Shown here: in pieces, positions 54,075-61,187 of the stretch
How positions within the stretch are numbered: position 1 is the first letter of the stretch
How the letters are laid out: the number at the start of each line of letters is the position of its first letter
Program-made: the position numbers and the translations under genes
Notes under the pieces: generated by a model
The model's database searches: none
The model's input: the letters and a program-made list of their open reading frames with translations, nothing else
Told to the model about the DNA's origin: nothing
Origin: Hyphomicrobium_A sp963776675
Lineage (GTDB): Bacteria; Pseudomonadota; Alphaproteobacteria; Rhizobiales; Hyphomicrobiaceae
Length of the DNA: 64,000 nt
Direction: 5' to 3'
Assembly (NCBI GenBank): GCA_963776675.1
Contig: CAVZNR010000065.1
Span: 103,983-167,982, forward strand

Positions 54075-56057
54075 TCAGCGCACGCTTGCGGTGTCCGTTC
54101 CTAACGTCGCGTCCATGAAGGTGGCGTGATCGCGCACGTAGCTGGCGCGCAGGTGGGCGCCGTCGGTGTAGATGGGCGCGCCGTCGGCCGTCTGGCCGGC
54201 GCAACTGCTGGCATCGCACAGCCAGCTCATGGGATCGATGACGCCGGCGCCGCTCGCTCGCGCGGCCGCGATCAGCTTTGCCTTGATGGGAAGCCAGGCG
54301 CGCTCGAACGCGACGCGGTCGAGTGCCAGCGGTCGGAACTCGGTGGCGCCGTTCAGCTCGCGGCGCAGACTCAGCATTGGAGTCAGCTGCGGGCTCGAAG
54401 GGATATTGAGCACGAGCCACACTGACTTTCCGTGGGCGACGAGATCGCGCATCGTGTCGGCGAGCGCGGTGAAGGCGGCGTTCCAGGCGTGCGAGCCGAC
54501 CATCAAACGGCCGCCACCTTCGCCGTCGAGGTAGTAGGTCGAGTTGTTGAAATAGCCGAGCCACGATGCGGCGATGACGACGGTCTTGATGTCGTCGCGC
54601 TGAGCGTAGGCGAGAGCCGCGTCGGCGAAGCCGTCGCAGTCGGCGTGCGTCTTTTCGCGGATGTTCGGGATGGGAGGGCAGCCGCCGTGCGTGGCGAACA
54701 CCACCGAGGGGGGCGCGTGCGTGGCGCTCAACAGGTGCTCGATGCGCGGCCAGTACTGCTCGATGTTGCTGTCGCCGAAATAGAGAACGGTGTCGGCGTT
54801 CCCGGAGGCGGTGTTGAGCTTCAGGCCGGTGTCCGTGTACTGGCGCGCGAGGCCGTCGGGATAGTGCCAGTCGGCGATGGCCTCGCCGATCTGGCGATGG
54901 CGGAAGCTGTCGAGACGGGGCCCGAGCAGGCTGTAGGCGGACAGAGCGCCGGCTAGGCACAAAGTGGTGGTGACGCCGGTGAGGGCGAAGGGAAGCGCCG
55001 GCGGCCGCGCTCGGCGCAACGGGCGCTCGACCAGCGCCCAGGTGGCGATCGCGAGGCCGGCAGAGATCGCGACCAGCGCGCCCGTGATGCGGTCGTCGTC
55101 GCCGATGCCCAGGATGTGCGCGAACGACAGAAGCGGCCAGTGCCAGAGATAGAGCGCGTAGCTGATCAGGCCGACGAACACCAAGGCCGGATGCGCCAGC
55201 AGCCAGCGATTGACTAGCCCGCCGGGGCCGGCGCCGATCATGAGCACGGCGCCGAGCGTGGGAACGGCGGCCCAGGCGCCGGGATAGATGACGCGGTCGT
55301 CGTAGCCGAAGGCGGCGCCAAGGATCAGCGCGAGTCCGAGGCAGGAGGCGACGTTGGAAAGTGCCGCAACAGAGATGGGGCGGCGCGCCAGCCAAGCTTT
55401 TGCACCGTTGGCGTAAAGCGCGGCGAAAGCTAAAAGCGCGCCCAGCGACAGCTCCCACACGCGGTTCTGCGGCAGGTAGAAGGCGGAGGCCGGATTGCGC
55501 CCGACGGCGTTCAAGTTGGATGCGAACGATGCCGACGTGATCAGCAACAGCGCGATCAGGAGGTGGCGCCGCTCGCGGATCAGCAAGAGCAGCAGCGGCC
55601 ACACGATGTAGAACTGCTCCTCGACGGCGAGCGACCACAGATGCAGGAGCGGCTTGTCCCCGGCGGCGGCGTCGAAGTAGCCCGCCTCGCGCTTGAGCGT
55701 GAAGTTGATGAAGTAGGCCGCGCCCGCCGCGATATGCTTTCCGAGCGCGCGGAACTCGTGCGGCAGCAGGAAGTACCAGCCGATTGCCAAGGTGGCGAGC
55801 AGCACCACGATCAGCGCGGGAAAGAGCCGCCGGATGCGGCGCGCATAAAAGGCGGCCAGCGAGAAGCACCCTTCGGCGCGCTCGCGCAGGATGATGGTGG
55901 AGATGAGAAACCCGGATATGACGAAGAACACGTCGACGCCGACGTAGCCGCCCGGAAGCAGATGGGGCGCGGCATGGTAGGTGACGACGCTCAAGACGGC
56001 GATGGCGCGCAGGCCGTCGATGTCGGGTCGGTAGGCGATCGAGGAATGGTTTTGCAT
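54075..56057 (-). CDS. Acyltransferase-3/SGNH membrane O-acyltransferase (OafA-like)
   Basis: 660 residues. The N-terminal part (about 1-370) has about ten to eleven transmembrane helices with YRPDIDGLRAIAVLSVVTYH at the start (RxD and His region) and GVDVFFVISGF. The C-terminal part (about 395-660) is an SGNH hydrolase-like periplasmic domain, with GDSN near 425 and DGAHLRASY near 640. These proteins O-acetylate or otherwise acylate LPS, peptidoglycan or exopolysaccharide. No polysaccharide cluster adjoins. A longer frame on the same strand in another register is spurious. Confidence 0.92.
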   Translation of the reverse strand: MQNHSSIAYRPDIDGLRAIAVLSVVTYHAAPHLLPGGYVGVDVFFVISGFLISTIILRERAEGCFSLAAFYARRIRRLFPALIVVLLATLAIGWYFLLPHEFRALGKHIAAGAAYFINFTLKREAGYFDAAAGDKPLLHLWSLAVEEQFYIVWPLLLLLIRERRHLLIALLLITSASFASNLNAVGRNPASAFYLPQNRVWELSLGALLAFAALYANGAKAWLARRPISVAALSNVASCLGLALILGAAFGYDDRVIYPGAWAAVPTLGAVLMIGAGPGGLVNRWLLAHPALVFVGLISYALYLWHWPLLSFAHILGIGDDDRITGALVAISAGLAIATWALVERPLRRARPPALPFALTGVTTTLCLAGALSAYSLLGPRLDSFRHRQIGEAIADWHYPDGLARQYTDTGLKLNTASGNADTVLYFGDSNIEQYWPRIEHLLSATHAPPSVVFATHGGCPPIPNIREKTHADCDGFADAALAYAQRDDIKTVVIAASWLGYFNNSTYYLDGEGGGRLMVGSHAWNAAFTALADTMRDLVAHGKSVWLVLNIPSSPQLTPMLSLRRELNGATEFRPLALDRVAFERAWLPIKAKLIAAARASGAGVIDPMSWLCDASSCAGQTADGAPIYTDGAHLRASYVRDHATFMDATLGTDTASVR

Positions 56058-56178
56058 TATCGCCGAGTGGCAAAGCGGGAAAGGACGTACACCCCCCCAA
56101 AGTCACGGCGCGCAGCGATCCCGCAAGGACGATTGCGGGGCTGTCCACAAGCAAGGAAGAATCGGTGGGGAGCGTGAG

Positions 56179-56544
56179 CTAATACGGCGGCGCGAACAGT
56201 CGGATCAGAAAGGCCAGAGCAAGCAGCGCGGCGGCCACGTACGCGAGATACCTGACGGTCTCGCTCAACCATCCGCCGACATAGCGCAGCGTTGCCGCGG
56301 CGGTGGGATTGCGGCGCGCGCTGTCGGCCCGGGCGAGCGCGGTGCTGGCTGCATGGTGCGCCGGCCGCAGCAGCCGCGCGCGTGCCGACACCGTCCAGCG
56401 GTGCATGAGGCGTGCGTAGGGATGGCGGCGCAGCCGCAGCGGGGCGACGGCGCGGACGGCCTGCTCCAACACGTCGGTTCCCGCCTCCAGCTGGTGGAGC
56501 TTGGCGCCGACGTCGGGACTGATGTGGCGGAGCGTTACGGGCAT
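56179..56544 (-). CDS. Small hypothetical protein with C-terminal TM helix
   Basis: 121 residues from MPVTLRHISPDVGAKLHQLE. The first 85 residues are Arg- and Ala-rich; a single hydrophobic helix near the end (YLAYVAAALLALAFLIRLFA) would make a tail anchor. A start at 56634 would add 30 residues of little character. Not recognised; it is minus-strand, just upstream of the acyltransferase gene in transcription order. Confidence 0.45.
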   Translation of the reverse strand: MPVTLRHISPDVGAKLHQLEAGTDVLEQAVRAVAPLRLRRHPYARLMHRWTVSARARLLRPAHHAASTALARADSARRNPTAAATLRYVGGWLSETVRYLAYVAAALLALAFLIRLFAPPY

Positions 56545-56857
56545 CGGGCTGACCGATTCGAAAAACGCGTGTTGGCGATGTTGGACCCGGCGGGGCGGCC
56601 TTTTCAACGGCGCGGCGGCAGATGCCCACCACATATTGGAGAGGCGCTGGCCAAGCCGTGGCGGCGCGCTTGCGGCGCGCGTTTTTGATTTTTTAAAGCC
56701 GCACCAACCGCTTAGCGAAAATCGGCGGGTGCGTACCGGCGTCGGCGGTGCGCTGGCCGGGCGCCCGGCACCCGCCCGGACGCGTTAGACAAATTCCTGC
56801 CTTGGAAAACTGCGCATGTTGGGAATGGTTAATGTTTTCAGCGTCAGGGGCGGTAAC

Positions 56858-57325
56858 ATGTTCAGTGCCAGCGTAAAGCCAACTCCCGAGCAGCCCAAGG
56901 TCGGTGCCACGAGCACAGGTCCGGTGTCGGCAACCTCGTTCGAGGCTCAATCCGGAACATCGGTGATCGGTAGGGACCTCACCCTTCTCGGCGAGAAGAT
57001 CACCATCGTCTCGCAGAACAAGCTTCGCGTGGACGGTGACGTCCGCGGCAACGTGCACGGCAAGCAGGTGACCATCACCGCCGGCGGATCCGTCGAGGGC
57101 ATGGTCTGCGCCGAGAAGATCGAGGTGAACGGTGCGGTGCGCGGTTCGATCCGGGCCGTAATGGTCACGCTTTCGGGCACCTCGGAGGTCGACGGCGACA
57201 TCATGCACCAGTCGCTGGCCATCTCAGAAGGCGCGCGCTTCGACGGCCGCGTGCGCCGCGCCGAGGCGAGCGAGCTGATGCCGATTCTCGATCCCGAGAC
57301 CATCGCCGCCGGCGAGTACAACTAG
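56858..57325 (+). CDS. Bactofilin family protein
   Basis: 155 residues from MFSASVKPTPEQ (an upstream ATG at 56816 would add 14). The central beta-helix domain at about 35-135 shows the short periodic pattern of bactofilins: VIGRDLTLLGEKITIVSQNK, VDGDVRGNVHGKQVTI and EVDGDIMHQSLAISEGARFD. Bactofilins polymerise into membrane-bound filaments that direct local wall growth, stalks or polarity; stalked and budding alphaproteobacteria use them. AGGGG seven bases before 56858 supports this start. Confidence 0.88.
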   Translation: MFSASVKPTPEQPKVGATSTGPVSATSFEAQSGTSVIGRDLTLLGEKITIVSQNKLRVDGDVRGNVHGKQVTITAGGSVEGMVCAEKIEVNGAVRGSIRAVMVTLSGTSEVDGDIMHQSLAISEGARFDGRVRRAEASELMPILDPETIAAGEYN

Positions 57326-57433
57326 TCCGTCCCGTCGGCTAGACAAGTGGGCGCAATGAGCTCTGCTGGTTGCGCCCCACGACTCTCAAGCTGCAATGCT
57401 GATTTTGCGCGGGCACGCTCGTGCGCGTCGCCT

Positions 57434-58087
57434 CTAAAGATGCGGCTCCGTTAGCGTGCGCTTGCACGTCTTCTTCCATTCGTCCTTGCCGATGTGAGTG
57501 TCGGGGTCCCACGCCTCCATGCACTCGCTGAGGGTGTCCACCTCGGTGCGCTCTTTCTCCTTACGGATCTCCTGCCGGCGAGCTTCGACCTGACCCTGGC
57601 TCGCGGGATCGACACCGCGCGTCGCCCGCTGCGTATCAGGGATCATCTCGGAATCGGCACCGGTCTCTGCGCCCACACGTCCGGGAAACTTGCTCTGCGG
57701 CCCGGCCGCTGCGGCAGGATTGTTGTCGAGCGGATCGTCGGGGCTGATGCGGTAATCGGGACCGGGCTCGTCGGGCAAACGATCGTAGGTGTCTCCGCGA
57801 GTCGTCTCCGATGGCGTGCGCGCATTGCCGATGGTATCGGCGGACGGAGGCGCCGTCGCGGTGCCGGACTGGCCGGGAATGACGGCACGGCCACGGGACG
57901 TGCTGGTGCCGGGGCTGATGCTCGGCGATGTCGGGCTGGTGCTCATGCTCGAGCTGCCGCCGGACATGCCACCGGACGTGCCGCCGGACGTTCCGCCGCC
58001 GACCTGGGCGTGCGGCGCCACGATAGGACCGACAAAGAGGATGGCGAGCAGCAGAAGCGGGCGGGCAAGGGCGCGGGATACGGACAT
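57434..58087 (-). CDS. Exported hypothetical protein
   Basis: 217 residues from MSVSRALARPLLLLAILFVG, a signal peptide. The mature N-terminus is a Gly/Ser/Thr-rich low-complexity stretch (GGGTSGGTSGGMSGGSSSMS), then Pro- and Asp-rich sequence. The end SECMEAWDPDTHIGKDEWKK followed by TCKR is a short motif seen in many small alphaproteobacterial exported proteins, with two conserved cysteines. Function unknown. Confidence 0.65.
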   Translation of the reverse strand: MSVSRALARPLLLLAILFVGPIVAPHAQVGGGTSGGTSGGMSGGSSSMSTSPTSPSISPGTSTSRGRAVIPGQSGTATAPPSADTIGNARTPSETTRGDTYDRLPDEPGPDYRISPDDPLDNNPAAAAGPQSKFPGRVGAETGADSEMIPDTQRATRGVDPASQGQVEARRQEIRKEKERTEVDTLSECMEAWDPDTHIGKDEWKKTCKRTLTEPHL

Positions 58088-58223
58088 AGTTTTGATCCTT
58101 TGTCCGACCAACAGCCGATGCTCGGCTTTTGTTCCTCCCACCCTGCGCGTCCAGCGCCCTTATGGCCGCCAGGACGGCAACGTCCTTAACAGTGGCCTAG
58201 GCTCGGCCCATCGCGGGCGTTCT

Positions 58224-60923
58224 TTATGCAGATGCCGTCGCGATGGCGCGGTACCACGCCTGCGCGCGCTCGCGCCGATCGCTCGCCCAGTAGTCCTCCT
58301 TGAGCGGCGCGAGGCCCGCCTGGTGCAGCCCGAAGGCGGCGAGGTCGGCAAACTCCGGGATGTCGAAATAGGTGGTGTGGATCAGCTCGCGCCAGTTGAG
58401 CTGCTCGCTCAGCTGCGCGCGCATGTCGGGCGATGACTTCGGCGTGCGCGTCATGCCGAGCACCTCGCGCACCTTGGTCAGCGTCAGGATGGCGTGCTTC
58501 TCGCTGAAGCGGCTCACCTCGTCGGCGATTGCCGCGGGAAGCGACGCGAACGTGGGGGCGAACTCGGGCGGATGCGACCCGACCTGCGAGACGCCCTCGC
58601 CCTGGCGGTCATCGCCCCACGCCTGCTGGCGGATCGACGACCAGACCAGATTGTCGATGGCCTTGGCGAGCGGCCATCCCACGACGCGGGCCGCAAGCTT
58701 CAGGATTGCGACGACGAGGCTGGCAACCGCGACATAGACGGCCGCAATGATGGCGAGCACGGCGATGGCGGCAACGATCGTCATCGCATAGCCGAGGGCC
58801 GAGTTGTCGCCCGCGTCGCCTTGCGCGATCTGCGGCCAGGCCGTCACCATGAACGCCCACAGGCGCGGGAGCGCGTAGACGACGAGCGCGACGCTCAATA
58901 CCACGGTCGCCAGCACCTGGGCGATGGCGACGAAGGGCTGAAGAAACGTCGAGGGCACGATCGGGCCCTTGACATATTGCACGTTCGACAGGGCGCTGAT
59001 CGCCTCGTCGTCGCGGTGCCACAGGCCGATCCAGCGGTCCTTGTAGAGGTCGGCCGCCTTCTTCTTGCGAACCTGGGGATGCGTGCCGCCGCGGATGCGC
59101 TCCACCGCATAGAGGAACGCCATGCAGGCGCCGCCGAAGCCGAGGGCGATGAGCGCGAGCGGGAGAACGAGCGCAGTGAAGAACTGGCGCATCTCCTCGG
59201 TCGTTCCCTCGATCTGCGTGCCGCCGGCGAAATAGTTGAACAGCAGCCCGGCGCCGAAAATGAGGATGCCGAGCGCCATGGCGTAAAGCGTGAGGCCCTT
59301 GGTGCCGAGGCGGCTGAACAGGAAACGGTTGGCGCGATAGTCGAGGAACGGCGTCCCGATCGTGCACCAGGACTTGAGCCGCTCGAACGGCTGGCCCTTG
59401 GCGACCGAGTGCAGCAGCGCGTCGTAGATGACCGAGCCGCCGTGGCTGTGGCCGATCACGTGATAGTCGGCGCCGGCCTTGTCGTAGCCTTTCAGCTTCT
59501 CAAACAGCGCCCCGCTCGCCGCGCGCCGTCCCGTCTCGCTGTTGGGGCCGAGGTCCCAATGGAAAGGCACGATCTCGACGTGGCCCGGATCGAGGTTGAG
59601 CCGCTTGGCGAGCTCGGCGAGGAACGGGCTGCCCCGTTGCCACCAGCGCTCACCGGAGCATTCCTTGTCCCCGGCGCCGGTTCCGTGCACCGTCACCAGC
59701 TTGGTGAGGGTGCTTGCGCCGTTGCCCGGCGTCTGTGCTGCGCCATTCTGCCGTGCCGCTGCGTCGGTCATGCTCGTTGCCTCCCCGGGCTTTTGTTGTG
59801 GGTCGATCAGCGTCGCGATGTTGCGCGGCCGATAGACGATCTCTCTGAGCGTCTCGCCGACCGCCTCGTTCACGGTCCGGCCGAACCTGGCATGCACGCT
59901 TCTGTGCACGCTCTCGTTGATGGTGATCTCAGCGCGGCTGAGCTTGTTGGACCGCCACGATCCGATCAGCGTGCGGCGCAGTCTGGGAATGGCCTGCGCT
60001 CTCTGGTTGACGAGACGGATGAAAGGAAGGCGGCCGCTCCACTTGAAAATACTGCCCGTGGCGGAGGCGTGCTGCAGGCCGAGCGCGTTGGGCTTGGCCG
60101 CGCGCAACAGCGCGTCCATGTCGAGGGCGAGACCGGCGGTGGCATTGGCCCGCTCCGCCATCCACAAAAGTGCGATGTCGCTGAGCTCGGTTTCGGGAAA
60201 ACCGCCGCCGACGTTGGCGTGCGATCCGGCAAACCAGACCTGCTCGACATGCTGGCCCGGCGCCGGTGGGGTGTGCCGCGGCCGGGTCCACAGCGAGGGG
60301 CGGAAAGGCCCGCGCACCTCGTCGATCGACAGCGCGTGCAGCCCGACCTCTATCGAGGCGTGCAGCCCCGTGTCGTGGAACCGGGACCACCGCCCCAGAA
60401 TCCCGCCGGAGAAAAACGGATTGCCGATGTTGCCGACCGTATCCCAGACGCCGACGCACTTGATGCGGGCGGGATAGTGCGCGGCCGCGCGCAGCCGCTC
60501 AAGGTCGGCGGCGCTGCGGCGCCCGGGCGACTGGCGATACAGCGCCCAGGCGTCGGCGACGGAGAAGCCCGAGCCCTGCTTGGCGATCCCCAGCAGTGAA
60601 ATGAGACCGGCCAGGCTGCGGGCCTCGAAGGCGCCGCGCGAGAAGCCGAACAGGAAAATCTCGTCGCCGGGCTCGTAGGCGTCGACCAGAAAGCGATAGC
60701 CGGCCTGGATGCGGTCGCCGACCTCGTAGCCGACGGCGCCTTTGAGAAATTGCGCCCGCGTATCCTTGGCCGAGGCGATGCCTGTGACGTAGTGCGAGAG
60801 TTGGCGGACGCCGGCTGCATCCTCCGGCAGGATGGCGCGGTGAATCTTGACGACGTTCGTTGGCACGGCGCCATCGTCGTCGCTGTTCCACGTGCCATCC
60901 AGGCAGCAGACCAAGCGCTTCAT
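58224..60923 (-). CDS. DUF2235 domain fused to membrane alpha/beta hydrolase
   Basis: 899 residues from MKRLVCCLDGTWNSDDDGAV, with GGGGGG-type ribosome binding site upstream. The N-terminal half (about 1-390) is a DUF2235/Tle1-like hydrolase with GFSRG (Ser95) and WFAGSHANVGGGFPE. A Pro/Gly linker leads to a second alpha/beta-hydrolase domain from about 415 with GHSHG (Ser493). Four hydrophobic helices follow (about 550-720), then a soluble C-terminus. DUF2235 is shared with type VI phospholipase effectors and other hydrolases. Whether both sites act on lipids is not known. No secretion genes adjoin. Confidence 0.8.
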   Translation of the reverse strand: MKRLVCCLDGTWNSDDDGAVPTNVVKIHRAILPEDAAGVRQLSHYVTGIASAKDTRAQFLKGAVGYEVGDRIQAGYRFLVDAYEPGDEIFLFGFSRGAFEARSLAGLISLLGIAKQGSGFSVADAWALYRQSPGRRSAADLERLRAAAHYPARIKCVGVWDTVGNIGNPFFSGGILGRWSRFHDTGLHASIEVGLHALSIDEVRGPFRPSLWTRPRHTPPAPGQHVEQVWFAGSHANVGGGFPETELSDIALLWMAERANATAGLALDMDALLRAAKPNALGLQHASATGSIFKWSGRLPFIRLVNQRAQAIPRLRRTLIGSWRSNKLSRAEITINESVHRSVHARFGRTVNEAVGETLREIVYRPRNIATLIDPQQKPGEATSMTDAAARQNGAAQTPGNGASTLTKLVTVHGTGAGDKECSGERWWQRGSPFLAELAKRLNLDPGHVEIVPFHWDLGPNSETGRRAASGALFEKLKGYDKAGADYHVIGHSHGGSVIYDALLHSVAKGQPFERLKSWCTIGTPFLDYRANRFLFSRLGTKGLTLYAMALGILIFGAGLLFNYFAGGTQIEGTTEEMRQFFTALVLPLALIALGFGGACMAFLYAVERIRGGTHPQVRKKKAADLYKDRWIGLWHRDDEAISALSNVQYVKGPIVPSTFLQPFVAIAQVLATVVLSVALVVYALPRLWAFMVTAWPQIAQGDAGDNSALGYAMTIVAAIAVLAIIAAVYVAVASLVVAILKLAARVVGWPLAKAIDNLVWSSIRQQAWGDDRQGEGVSQVGSHPPEFAPTFASLPAAIADEVSRFSEKHAILTLTKVREVLGMTRTPKSSPDMRAQLSEQLNWRELIHTTYFDIPEFADLAAFGLHQAGLAPLKEDYWASDRRERAQAWYRAIATASA

Positions 60924-61187
60924 GCAGCCCCCCAAAAAGGTTTGCGCCCCCACAGGCACGCTCAGTCGATCGTTTTTTGGTGTCGCGGACAGCCGGAAGG
61001 CTGCGAGGATCGTCAATCGATGGGGCGGGAATTCGATCGAGAATGGGGACGCTTGCGCGGAGATCCGAGGCACCATAGCAGGCGCCCCAGATTCCGCAGG
61101 CGTCATATTGCACCCGTCGACAGATAATAGTTGTCGCGTCGAGATATATGCGACGGGCCCAACACCGCGTATCGGCGCGGGATTACG

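Noticed and set aside
58494..60599. A 701-codon plus-strand open frame
   Set aside because: It is antisense to the clear two-hydrolase gene, and the product is Arg/Ala/Gly-rich without motifs.
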